A program made the translations under genes and the position numbers. Shown one piece after another: positions 10,156 to 18,163 of a DNA stretch of 64,000 bases (positions are counted from its first letter, which is position 1; every line of letters starts with the position of its first letter). Below the pieces are notes generated by a model. The model made no database searches. It had not been told where the DNA came from and saw nothing but the letters and a program-made list of their open reading frames with translations. Source of the DNA: Thiorhodovibrio frisius (GTDB lineage: Bacteria > Pseudomonadota > Gammaproteobacteria > Chromatiales > Chromatiaceae); contig NZ_CP121471.1 of assembly GCF_033954835.1 (NCBI RefSeq), positions 1,730,501 to 1,794,500 of the forward strand. The letters are read 5' to 3'.

Positions 10156-10539
10156 ATGAACACGAAAAAGCTCGCACTGTCCGCAGTCCTCATCTTCGGC
10201 ACTGCCCACGCCGCCACCGACAGCGTTGTCGCCTATACCCTGACTGAGGGAGAGGACATCCAGACTGTCGCTGGAAACTATGACCTGACCGTGGAGCAAA
10301 TCCTGGTAACTAACGGAATGGAGACCGACGAGATCACGGTTGGCACAGTGATTTATATCCCACCGCTGCATGCGACTGGCTATTTCAACCCTGAGACCGG
10401 GGTCTATACCGTCGCAGCCGGCGATGATCTGTACGAAATTGCGCGTCGATTCGGGACAACAGTCGCTGCCCTGGAAGCGGTCAACGAACTCAGCGGTGAC
10501 ACGATCGCTGCCGGTCAGACCCTGCAAATCCCGGATTAA
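10156..10539 (+). CDS. Secreted protein with two LysM domains
   Basis: A 127-residue protein with a short signal peptide (MNTKKLALSAVLIFGTAHA) followed by two LysM modules. The first (about 26-70) contains YTLTEGEDIQTVAGNYDLTV and ends in VIYIPP. The second (about 83-126) contains YTVAAGDDLYEIARRFGTTV and ends TLQIPD. LysM modules bind N-acetylglucosamine polymers, so the protein probably attaches to peptidoglycan in the periplasm. It has no catalytic domain. The ATG follows an AAAGAGAT ribosome-binding site. The beta-lactamase gene lies just downstream on the same strand, so the two could be co-transcribed. Confidence 0.88.
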   Translation: MNTKKLALSAVLIFGTAHAATDSVVAYTLTEGEDIQTVAGNYDLTVEQILVTNGMETDEITVGTVIYIPPLHATGYFNPETGVYTVAAGDDLYEIARRFGTTVAALEAVNELSGDTIAAGQTLQIPD

Positions 10540-10650
10540 CTGATTAACCGCCCGGGCACGCTGGCCGAAAAGTCCAATTCCCACAAGGCGACGCATAGAC
10601 ACCGAGTGGTTCGGGTCTATGCGCTTGCCCTGCTGAGTGCGTTTGAAGTC

Positions 10651-11430
10651 ATGAGCAAGTGTTTGGTTTGTGCGCTTTTCGTCCTTTTTGCAGGCCAACT
10701 GATGGCGGATGACGCGGCGCTCGCCGAGGTCTTTGCCCGCGGCGGCGTCGAAGGAACGACGGTGATTTCATCGCTGAGCGGCGAGCAGACCTTTATCTAT
10801 AACGAATCCCGAGCACGCCAAAGGTTCTCGCCGGCGTCGACATTCAAGATACCGAATACGCTGATCTCCCTCGAAGAGCAGGGCATTTCCGGCAAGGATG
10901 CAGTGTTCAAATGGGATGGGCGAGTTCACGAGATTTCCGCTTGGAATCATGATCAGACGCTGGAGAGTGCCTTTAAGGTCTCCTGTGTCTGGTGTTATCA
11001 GCAACTCGCGAGTCAGGTCGGTGCGGAGCCTTATCGCGCTTATCTGCAAGCGCTTGATTACGGCGAGCTGAGTGAGCCATTTTCTGAAACCACCTTTTGG
11101 CTCGACGGGGCGCTCACCATCAGCGCGATAGAGCAGGTTGCGTTTCTTAAAAAGCTGTATCAGCGTTCGCTGCCTTTCAGCGCATCATCCTACGAGACGC
11201 TGCGAGCCATCATGCTGGAAGAGAAGACGCCAGAGTATTCGATTCGGGCCAAGACAGGGTGGGCAACGCGCGTCACATCGAAAGTCGGTTGGTATGTCGG
11301 CTATGTCGAGACCCAGACTGATCAATGGTTTTTTGCGACCAACATCATGGCTGAACACGAAGCCGATCTGCCGCTACGCCAAGGGCTCACGCGAGAGGCG
11401 TTGCAGGCGGTCGGGGCTCTCGACGATTAG
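10651..11430 (+). CDS. Class D (OXA-type) beta-lactamase
   Basis: A 259-residue serine beta-lactamase that would hydrolyse beta-lactams in the periplasm. The chosen ATG at 10651 gives a clean signal peptide (MSKCLVCALFVLFAGQLMA). Class D signatures are present: S63-T-F-K66 with the nucleophile and the lysine that is normally carboxylated, S111-C-V113, and K201-T-G203-W. The usual Y-G-N motif reads Y137-G-E139. WLDGALTISAIEQ is also typical of the class. A GTG at 10606 would add 15 residues before the signal. No integron, cassette or IS context is visible, so this looks like a resident chromosomal gene. Substrate range cannot be judged from sequence alone. Confidence 0.92.
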   Translation: MSKCLVCALFVLFAGQLMADDAALAEVFARGGVEGTTVISSLSGEQTFIYNESRARQRFSPASTFKIPNTLISLEEQGISGKDAVFKWDGRVHEISAWNHDQTLESAFKVSCVWCYQQLASQVGAEPYRAYLQALDYGELSEPFSETTFWLDGALTISAIEQVAFLKKLYQRSLPFSASSYETLRAIMLEEKTPEYSIRAKTGWATRVTSKVGWYVGYVETQTDQWFFATNIMAEHEADLPLRQGLTREALQAVGALDD

Positions 11431-11509
11431 CGGACCGCCACCGAAGGACCCGGAGATGCGGGCGAAGAAGGTGCCGCCAACGGACTGAGACGTTCAGTTG
11501 GGCGGGTGA

Positions 11510-12652
11510 TCAGTTGATGGCGCCTGCCAGTTGCGTTGCGCGATGCTCCATGTGCTGGAACAGGGATTTGTAGAGTTCACAATAGGGATCTTTCTCAAAC
11601 AGGCTCTGGTGCATGCTGTAGGTGCGCACCGGGCAGCCGCCGTGACACATGGATAGATAGTCGCACTGGAGACAATCCCCTTGCATCAGCTTTACCGGGC
11701 GCGCGTTGAAATCCTCGCGGGCCGGGCTGTGGCGGAGCAGGTCGGACAGGCTGTCGCACTCGAGGATGTTGCCGAATCGATACTCCGGATAGCTGGTTAC
11801 CCAGCAGTCGCACTGGGCGACATGGCCGCGGGCGTCGATGGCGATGAAATTGTCGGCGCAATTTGGCCCCCAGATGCAGGGCAGGCAGGCATCGCGATGG
11901 CTGAAGTAGTCGAGCAGTTGATCAAAGGGGCCGATGCGTACGCCGTCGCGATAACCGCGCTCCAGCCAGAGATCGGCCAGCTCGCAGTGGAATCGGGCTA
12001 ATGCATTTACATCAAGGTTCACATCCGGGGACAACTGCTGCTTGACGGCATTTGCTTCACCGCCGGGAAATGGGGTGTTGATCTGAAAGTCGGTGATACC
12101 GAGCCTATCGACGAGTTGGGTGTAGAAGGACTCCGCACCCATCTCCAGCGTGCCTTGGTTGATCAAGGAAATCGCCTTCACATCAATGCCGGCGTCCCGC
12201 GCCATGCGGACTTTGCGGCACCAGAGGTCATCGTAGTGTTGGGGATCGCGTCCGGGCTGCTTGCGATGCCGGTTCGGGTAGTCCAACGAGGTGCTGAGAC
12301 TGTTGCCGAACATCGCGGTGATGATGTCGTTCCAGTCCGAGCTGTAGGCCAGCATGTTTGTCTGCAAACCATGCTCGACGTGCTTGTCGCGCGTTGCGGC
12401 GGCCTCGCCGATCAAGGCGAATGCCTTTTCATACCAGCTTGGAGGCAGCAACATGGCTTCGCCGCCCTGCCAGTGGATGCTGAGCGCGCCGATCTGGTGG
12501 CTGTCCATGTGATCCAGCACCTTGTTGACGATCAGCTGGAGGCGTTCGAGACTCAGGCGATCGTCGGTGAGGTGCTCAAAGCAGTAGTCGCAAGCGGCGT
12601 TGCATTGGTTGGTCGACAGCAGGATCAGTGAAAAATGATTGCCGTTGATCAC
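11510..12652 (-). CDS. Radical SAM/SPASM RiPP maturase
   Basis: A 380-residue radical SAM enzyme, probably the modifying enzyme for the glycine-rich precursor upstream. The cluster-binding C-x3-C-x2-C motif is in NQCNAACDYCFEH near residue 20. A SPASM-type C-terminus follows: CLPCIWGPNC, CDCW, and GDCLQCDYLSMCHGGCPVR. These would carry auxiliary Fe-S clusters. The architecture resembles maturases of the GRRM and XYE systems, which form three-residue cyclophanes (triceptides); that match is from memory of the families. The start is a GTG at 12652 overlapping the stop of the preceding gene (GTGA), which indicates translational coupling. It is the last gene of a four-gene operon. Confidence 0.85.
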   Translation of the reverse strand: MINGNHFSLILLSTNQCNAACDYCFEHLTDDRLSLERLQLIVNKVLDHMDSHQIGALSIHWQGGEAMLLPPSWYEKAFALIGEAAATRDKHVEHGLQTNMLAYSSDWNDIITAMFGNSLSTSLDYPNRHRKQPGRDPQHYDDLWCRKVRMARDAGIDVKAISLINQGTLEMGAESFYTQLVDRLGITDFQINTPFPGGEANAVKQQLSPDVNLDVNALARFHCELADLWLERGYRDGVRIGPFDQLLDYFSHRDACLPCIWGPNCADNFIAIDARGHVAQCDCWVTSYPEYRFGNILECDSLSDLLRHSPAREDFNARPVKLMQGDCLQCDYLSMCHGGCPVRTYSMHQSLFEKDPYCELYKSLFQHMEHRATQLAGAIN

Positions 12653-13497
12653 GGGCCGGCTCCTGCGCCCGGAGATGCGGCAGCGAGGTCCTGCCGGAGT
12701 TCGTCTCCCGCTTGCTTGAGGGTGTCGAACAGGGCCTTGACGCCCGTGCAGTCGTAGTCGCGCTCTGGCCATTTGAAATAGCCTTGGCAGGCGGACAAGA
12801 ACGGGCAGTCGGCGCACTCGGCATTTTCAGCCAATAACCGGTTGCTCCAAGTCGCGACAAAGTCCTCGAAGATCAGGCCTTGGTCGGTCTCAGCACCGGT
12901 TTCGGCATTGGTCTCGGCTAGCCGACCGGGTAGGTGCTCCTGGCCTTGGTCGTCGATGTGGCGGATGAGCTTCGGGTCTTCTTCCTGAATCGCCCACAGG
13001 CTGACGGGCTGAGCATGGCAGAAGCCGAGCAGCAGGCTATGGAAAGGCTCGATTGGCTGTGTCACCCTGGGCCTGTGCAGATAGTCTTCCAGCAAGTGCG
13101 CCAGCGCGTCGATGCGTGCTGGTTGCGGTTGCCCGAGCAGAAGTCTGATCTGGAAGTGTAGTGACGAGGCCAGTTTGACGGCATTCTCGAAACCGGCCTC
13201 GACGGGCAGCGACACCCGCACCGGATGGTTGTTGAGTAGCTTGGCATAGCGGTAGAGGCTGGTGAAGTCTCGCGCTGGATGCCTCATCGGCAGATCGATT
13301 GGGATGGCTTCGGCCCAGTGCATCAGGGCGTCGATGTCACCCGGCAGCTCGCACAACTGAATGTAGGCGAGGTTGGCGAAATCTTCATCGCGCACTTGGG
13401 CGACCAAGTGGTTTGGGAGCGCACTGCGCACGATCAGATCACGACCGCGAAACGCCTCCAGCTGCGCGAGCGGGATCTGGTAGAGGAGGGAGGTCAT
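12649..13497 (-). CDS. rSAM-like partner protein with SPASM-type cysteines but no radical SAM motif
   Basis: A 282-residue protein I cannot name. The middle contains alternating strand-like and helical segments (IPIDLPMRHPA, HPVRVSLPVEAGF, FQIRLLLGQP) reminiscent of a radical SAM barrel. There is no C-x3-C-x2-C motif. The C-terminus does have C-x2-C-P-x4-C (CADCPFLSACQGYFKWP) followed by DYDC, as in the auxiliary-cluster region of SPASM proteins. It may be a catalytically dead rSAM-fold partner that binds precursor or supplies a cluster. It lies between the precursor gene and the maturase gene and overlaps the latter. The start has a weak ribosome-binding site. Confidence 0.7.
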   Translation of the reverse strand: MTSLLYQIPLAQLEAFRGRDLIVRSALPNHLVAQVRDEDFANLAYIQLCELPGDIDALMHWAEAIPIDLPMRHPARDFTSLYRYAKLLNNHPVRVSLPVEAGFENAVKLASSLHFQIRLLLGQPQPARIDALAHLLEDYLHRPRVTQPIEPFHSLLLGFCHAQPVSLWAIQEEDPKLIRHIDDQGQEHLPGRLAETNAETGAETDQGLIFEDFVATWSNRLLAENAECADCPFLSACQGYFKWPERDYDCTGVKALFDTLKQAGDELRQDLAAASPGAGAGP

Positions 13498-13565
13498 CGA
13501 AAGAACCGTGGCCGAACCCGCCGGCCGGGTTGGTCGGCAGGCTCAACCAGGATTGACGGCGCCGC

Positions 13566-13892
13566 TTAGCGTCTGTTGACCCAGCTGCCGCCATAGCCGC
13601 CGCCCCGACGGTTGGCCCAACTGCCGCCGCCAGAGCCGCCGCGCCCATCGATCCAGCCGCCTCCGCGGACAACACCACCACCGCGGCGGTTGATCCAGGC
13701 TGCGGCCTGTGCGGACTGCTCAGGCATTAGCGTGCCACCAGCCACAGCGCCGACAATCACAGCGCTGGACCACTTGCCGAGGCCCAGAAGAAAGCCTCGA
13801 CGGCTCTGGAGCTGCTGCTCTTCGGAAAGCTCAGTGTGAGGGTTGGCGTCGGCATCGCGCGCAACGGCGTCAAATTCATGCTGGTCTGTCAT
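13566..13892 (-). CDS. Glycine-rich RiPP precursor with Tat-like leader and four W-x-N/D core motifs
   Basis: A 108-residue precursor. Residues 1-63 form a leader with a twin-arginine signal (S30-R-R-G-F-L35, then a hydrophobic stretch to about 57) and an AQA cleavage site at 61-63. The core is Gly/Arg-rich with four evenly spaced motifs: W66-I-N68, W80-I-D82, W92-A-N94 and W104-V-N106, three of them followed by Arg-Arg. Aromatic-X-Asn/Asp is the substrate pattern of radical SAM enzymes that join the aromatic ring to the beta-carbon of the third residue. The gene has a good ribosome-binding site (AGAGGAC) and lies 12 nt after the SnoaL-like gene and 68 nt before the rSAM-like partner. Function of the product is unknown. 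Confidence 0.85.
   Translation of the reverse strand: MTDQHEFDAVARDADANPHTELSEEQQLQSRRGFLLGLGKWSSAVIVGAVAGGTLMPEQSAQAAAWINRRGGGVVRGGGWIDGRGGSGGGSWANRRGGGYGGSWVNRR
13569..13697 (-). repeat. Core-peptide repeats of the RiPP precursor
   Basis: Encodes residues 66-108, where a degenerate unit W-(I/A/V)-(N/D)-(R/G)-R-G-G occurs four times, separated by glycine-rich spacers (VVRGGG, SGGGS, YGGS). Spacing between tryptophans is 14, 12 and 12 residues. Confidence 0.85.
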
Positions 13893-13904
13893 GGGAAATG
13901 TCCT

Positions 13905-14408
13905 CTATTTTGGTGCAGCCTGTGACGCGGGTTCCTCGCAGCCGATCAACTGCGAAAAATGCATGCTGTGGAAGCGCCAGGCATCGTCCTGCTTAACCAG
14001 GACGGCGGAGATGTTGGTCACGAATTCGCGTGACTGATCTGCCTTTTTATCGGTAAAACTGCACACACCGGTAAGCCAGGTTACATCGTCCTGCGCGCTG
14101 CCGGCACCGTCGCTGCACTTGACCGCCATGGTGTTGGCGTCGAATCCTGCCACGAAGTGTTCATAAGCGTCTTTGACCTCGGCAGGGCCGACCCAATGCT
14201 CGCCGGGACCGGTGCCCATGAGCATGATGTCGTCGCTGTCTGCATAGGTGGCCATGACACCATCGATATCGTGCGCGTCAAGTGCCTTGTGCTGCTGTTC
14301 CCACAGCGCCTTGACGGACTCGACTGTCGTTTGCTCGGTCTCGGCCAGCGCCGTCCCAGCGCTGATACTCATTGCCAATGCCAGAGCTGTGGTCGCCAAT
14401 TTACTCAT
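13905..14408 (-). CDS. Secreted SnoaL-like (NTF2-fold) protein
   Basis: A 167-residue protein with a Sec signal peptide (MSKLATTALALAMSISAGTALA) and a SnoaL/DUF4440-type cone-shaped NTF2 fold, visible in VKALWEQQHKALDAHDIDGV, the D-DIMLMGTGPGEHW loop and the closing AWRFHSMHFSQ strand. Such proteins bind or isomerise small molecules in a deep pocket; no catalytic set can be assigned here. The ATG has a strong GGAGG site. It is the first gene of the RiPP operon, 12 nt upstream of the precursor, and would meet the exported peptide in the periplasm. A binding or processing role for the peptide is inference. Confidence 0.78.
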   Translation of the reverse strand: MSKLATTALALAMSISAGTALAETEQTTVESVKALWEQQHKALDAHDIDGVMATYADSDDIMLMGTGPGEHWVGPAEVKDAYEHFVAGFDANTMAVKCSDGAGSAQDDVTWLTGVCSFTDKKADQSREFVTNISAVLVKQDDAWRFHSMHFSQLIGCEEPASQAAPK

Positions 14409-14757
14409 CAGTACCTCCGCGAGAAATCCCGCCTGTGGGGCGGGACAAGGATAGAGGCAGCGACAGCTCCCATCTTCAGGCGGGGTCGTTGCCCTGGAAA
14501 ATAATGTGCTAATCGGTTATACACGTCTTTCGCCAAAGCTACCAGCTTCTTGGGGCAGGAGATCGAACCTTCGGTTAGCTTTCACTTCAGTGTTTTGTAT
14601 CCATGAAATCCCGCGCTCCTTTCCACCCTAGGGCGCGCCTGTTGATATCAGGGCTTAATGTCAAATCCTACTTGGGAAACATGAACTGGACTTGCGCGCG
14701 AATCTGTCAGTCGGCACCGAAATCCGGGGGGGTGACATCGGGATCGAAATCCTGTGT
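14409..14757. other. Intergenic region upstream of the RiPP operon
   Basis: About 350 bp that should hold the promoter of the minus-strand RiPP operon and the 3' end of the minus-strand barrel gene. I see no gene, clear hairpin terminator or repeat in it. Confidence 0.45.
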
Positions 14758-15603
14758 CTACCAGCGGAAGGTCACTCCCAAAGCAGGACCGGTCATGCGC
14801 AGATCCGCGTCACGCTTGTCGTTGAAATCGTAGGAGAGACTGCGGATGGAAAGATTGACCTCCCCCCAGTCGAAGGCATAGCCCAGGCCGACCAGCGCTT
14901 GCCAGGTCCAGTTCGATGAGCCGGTGCCGACATCCAGGTAGTAGGGCATGGTCCAGTGTCCGTCGCCGAAACGAATCTGGCCCTTGACCCCGATAATGCC
15001 GTCCCACTCGGTCAAAGCGCGCGGTTTGTCTCGGCTGGTGTCAAGCAGGCCCCTTGTGCTCAGAGTGTCGAACTTTAGTTCGGATTCGATCCCTGCATAA
15101 CGAAAGCCGGCCAACAGATCCAGGTTCCCATTGGAATTGTGGATCAGAGTGCGGGCACCCCCCAGAGTCCAGAGGGTTGCTGAAAGGCTGGTGTTGGCCT
15201 TCACGCTGATGTTGGTCAGAGGCAGGCCATCCGGCCCCGTGATGTCGCGTGCGCGCGAGTTCTGCCTGCCGAAATCGATATAAATGATGTCGGTGAAGGC
15301 CGACCACTCGCCCTTGCGCACCTCGCCGGTGGCCATGGCGCCGAACTTGAGGTTTTGCAGATAGTCGTTTGGACCGATCTCGGTTTTGATGTTGAAATCG
15401 GAGAGGTTGAGATTGGCTCCCGGCGCCTTTCCGTTGAGGGTGCCGTTCAGGTTAGGCAGCCAGAGATAGGGCGTCAGGGTGAAGTGCCAGTCACCGTCGA
15501 AGGGATCGACCGCATCGGCTGCAGTGGCGGTGATCGAGGACGCCAATAAACCAAAAACTGCCAGGGAGGTTAGCGTCCGATATAGGGGGGCGGGCATGGG
15601 CAT
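14758..15603 (-). CDS. Outer-membrane beta-barrel protein, function unknown
   Basis: A protein of about 281 residues with a signal peptide (YRTLTSLAVFGLLASSITATAADA) and a repeating pattern of amphipathic strands ending in the classical outer-membrane terminus GPALGVTFRW. Recognisable strands include WHFTLTPYLWLPNLNGTLNG, TIYIDFG-like segments and QALVGLGYAFDWGEVNLS. The opening resembles uncharacterised periplasmic/outer-membrane proteins annotated only as hypothetical. The start could be the ATG at 15603 or the one at 15597; neither has a strong ribosome-binding site. No neighbour gives a functional clue; the Pqi operon upstream on the same strand is separated by about 290 bp. Confidence 0.78.
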   Translation of the reverse strand: MPMPAPLYRTLTSLAVFGLLASSITATAADAVDPFDGDWHFTLTPYLWLPNLNGTLNGKAPGANLNLSDFNIKTEIGPNDYLQNLKFGAMATGEVRKGEWSAFTDIIYIDFGRQNSRARDITGPDGLPLTNISVKANTSLSATLWTLGGARTLIHNSNGNLDLLAGFRYAGIESELKFDTLSTRGLLDTSRDKPRALTEWDGIIGVKGQIRFGDGHWTMPYYLDVGTGSSNWTWQALVGLGYAFDWGEVNLSIRSLSYDFNDKRDADLRMTGPALGVTFRW

Positions 15604-15895
15604 GGCTTCGCAATGAGTTAGCTGGTGGAATGATGAAACCGCGTCGAGCCTTTGATGCTTGTCGATTCGGCTTGCTGCGGCGATGGGAATTTTTTGCAAT
15701 CACCCGTGTGGATAAGCTTGCTTCCGAGAGCATAAATGGCTTGAACGTCTCGGTCTTACCATTTCACGCCAACTTCTGCGATCGCTGCCCGACCCAGCAT
15801 CCAAAACTCACTTCAAACGGGTCTCGATAAGCGATGGCGTCGACCAAGAACAAAAGTGCCGAGAGAGAGAAGTCGGGCAAGAATGGGTGGGATAT

Positions 15896-16489
15896 TTATT
15901 TGGTGGTGGGTGCTTGTACCGCGTCTGCGATGTCCTGGCTCAGCCGCGCCAGCGCGCGACTGTGGGCGGCGGCGAGTTCGTCGTAGCCCGGTTGGTTAAC
16001 AGGCTCCCGCGTGCTGGTCCGCCCGGTCTTTGACTGGCCGTCCTTGATGCGACGCAGGGTCCAGACCGCATCCAGTGTGGCGGCTTCGCCAGGCGTGGAA
16101 TCGAACCGCTGGACCTCGATCGAGACACGATAATCTGCTTCAGCGCTCGACGACCCTGGAAATTGTGTGACATGTGGGGTTCGTAAGAGGGCAACCAGAT
16201 TTTCTGCAACGGTGCGCGAGATCTCGTCCTTCAGCGGCGAGGCCCAGCGGTCGAATTCCTGCAGGCTCACCTGATTCGGACCCAGGGTGACGACCATCTG
16301 CGGGCGGTCGACCGCCGCCGGCACGCTCACCGGACCGACGGAGAGCGACAGACTGGAGGCGGGCGCGACAGTGCTAGTTGTTGCGCTGAGGGTGTAGAAG
16401 CGCGCTGTTGGCGAAGCGCAGCCGGCTAGCACGGCCGCAGCAGTGCCGATGACCAGAATGCAAATAACCGGGGCGATCTGTCGAGCCAT
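15896..16489 (-). CDS. pqiC: PqiC-like outer-membrane lipoprotein of the Pqi lipid-transport system
   Basis: A 197-residue lipoprotein with a lipobox (AAAVLAGC) at the end of its signal peptide and the ABC-type transport auxiliary lipoprotein fold, seen in ARFYTLSA, VGPVSVPAAVDRPQMV, QEFDRWASPLKDEISRTVAENL. In the Pqi system this protein sits in the outer membrane and docks the PqiB needle. The ATG overlaps the stop of pqiB by one base (TGATG), so the genes are translationally coupled. Confidence 0.9.
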   Translation of the reverse strand: MARQIAPVICILVIGTAAAVLAGCASPTARFYTLSATTSTVAPASSLSLSVGPVSVPAAVDRPQMVVTLGPNQVSLQEFDRWASPLKDEISRTVAENLVALLRTPHVTQFPGSSSAEADYRVSIEVQRFDSTPGEAATLDAVWTLRRIKDGQSKTGRTSTREPVNQPGYDELAAAHSRALARLSQDIADAVQAPTTK

Positions 16490-18162
16490 CAGGGTTTCTC
16501 TCCATCTTTGCCGCGAATCAGGGATGACGGATTCCGTTCGAGATAGTCGGTGAGCACGCGCAACGAGCGCGCCGCACGACTCACCTCCTGCAAGGCGTCG
16601 CGCAGTTCGAGCTGTCCGGGGGCATCCTGGCCAAGCAAGGTCTCGTCAGTGTTCTTGATCACCTTGTTGGCAGTCACCATCGCACGGCGGAACGCGGCGA
16701 TCGCTAACTTTAGCTCCGGGGTGACGTCCGCGTCGATATTGTTTACGGCCTTGTCGATGCCCTCGATCGCTTGGTTCAAGGTGAGCAAGGTCTGTGCGAG
16801 TTCGGTCCCGATGGTTTCAAAGGGGATTTTGTCCACCTTCGCGAGAATGCTTGAAACCTTGTCTTCCAGGTTTGTCAGCGTACTCGGGACGGTCGGGATG
16901 ACAGGCATCTTCGGACTCCAGTCGACTTCCGCCTCGGGCGCGTCGGGAAAGAAGTCGAAAGCCACTAACAACTGACCAGTCAGCAGGCTGCCGCTGCGCA
17001 GTTGGGCGCGCAGTCCCCGGTCCATCACCAAGCGCTGAAAGAACGCATGGCTTTGCTCGGGGCTCTGCACCATAGCCTGCGCACTGGCCGATTGCACTGT
17101 ATGTATATCAGACACGATGCGCTCCGGATAGGCGACAATCTCCACCCGGCCCCGCAGCTTGGTTGTCGCCGAATCGATATCGATGCCCACGTCGGTGACC
17201 TCGCCCGCCGGAAGTCCGAACAGGGTCACCGGGGCTCCCACAGTCAACCCGCGCAATGATTCCGCGAAGTAAAGCACGTAATGACGCGAGATGGTTTCCG
17301 GCTGCTTCATTGCGGTGGCGCGATCACCATAGAGCACGAAGGTGGTATCGGCCGCAGCGGGCGCGGACTCGACGGCGGAGCTTGGCGTCTCAAAGGCAAT
17401 GCCGCCGACGAGCAGCGACACCAGCGACTGGGTGCGCACATCCAAACCGCTCTCGCCCAATGAGACATCAAGGCCGCTGGCGTTCCAGAAGCGCGTCTCC
17501 GGGCTGACAAAGTGATCGAAGGGGGTATTAACGAAGACGCGGATCGAGACGGAGTTGCCGTCTGGGTCGAGTTGGTAGGCCATGACCTGACCGACCTGAA
17601 GGCGACGAAAATACAGCGGCGAGCCGACGCTGACCGAGCCCAGGTCGGAGGCGGACAGCTCAAACTCGCGGCCTGGCTGGTCGATGGGGATGACGGGCGC
17701 CACCTTCAGGCCGGTGAAATGGCGCTGAGGCTTCGAGGACTTGCCCATCTCGAAGCCGATGTAGTTGCCGGACAAGAGCGTACTCAGCCCGGAGACGCCG
17801 CTCAGGGTGACTTGCGGCTGCACCACCCAGAACTTGGCGTCCTCGACCATCAGCCCCTCGGCGTGCTTGTCTATTTTTGCGGTGACCCTGACCATGGAGT
17901 AGTTCTGGTGCAGCTCCACCGCCGTCACCTGGCCGATCTTGACATCCTTGTATTTGATGATGGTCTTGCCGGCCTCGACACCCTCGGCGGATTGAAACAG
18001 GATGGAGATGGTCGGGCCTTCATTCAGGATACGGTTGACTGCGATGCCGATGGCGACCGCGGCGGCGAGCAACGGAATCAGCCAGATGGCGGAGACCCGC
18101 GAACGTCTGGGAGGTGTCAGTGTCGCTTGGGGCAGGGTGCTGCTGTCGAGAGCGTCAGCCAA
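16489..18162 (-). CDS. pqiB: PqiB-like MCE-domain protein
   Basis: A 557-residue intermembrane transport protein with one N-terminal membrane helix (about 23-45, AIWLIPLLAAAVAIGIAV) and three consecutive MCE/MlaD domains, starting near residues 46 (GPTISILFQSAEGVEAGKT), 160 and 285. The C-terminal third is helical (VDKIPFETIGTELAQTLLTL, then a repeated AI/AIDKAVNNID pattern), as in the PqiB needle tip. MCE rings stack into a tube that carries lipids across the periplasm. The start is a TTG one base after the pqiA2 stop, with AGGAG upstream. Length matches E. coli PqiB (about 546 residues). Confidence 0.92.
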   Translation of the reverse strand: MADALDSSTLPQATLTPPRRSRVSAIWLIPLLAAAVAIGIAVNRILNEGPTISILFQSAEGVEAGKTIIKYKDVKIGQVTAVELHQNYSMVRVTAKIDKHAEGLMVEDAKFWVVQPQVTLSGVSGLSTLLSGNYIGFEMGKSSKPQRHFTGLKVAPVIPIDQPGREFELSASDLGSVSVGSPLYFRRLQVGQVMAYQLDPDGNSVSIRVFVNTPFDHFVSPETRFWNASGLDVSLGESGLDVRTQSLVSLLVGGIAFETPSSAVESAPAAADTTFVLYGDRATAMKQPETISRHYVLYFAESLRGLTVGAPVTLFGLPAGEVTDVGIDIDSATTKLRGRVEIVAYPERIVSDIHTVQSASAQAMVQSPEQSHAFFQRLVMDRGLRAQLRSGSLLTGQLLVAFDFFPDAPEAEVDWSPKMPVIPTVPSTLTNLEDKVSSILAKVDKIPFETIGTELAQTLLTLNQAIEGIDKAVNNIDADVTPELKLAIAAFRRAMVTANKVIKNTDETLLGQDAPGQLELRDALQEVSRAARSLRVLTDYLERNPSSLIRGKDGEKP

Positions 18163-18163
18163 T

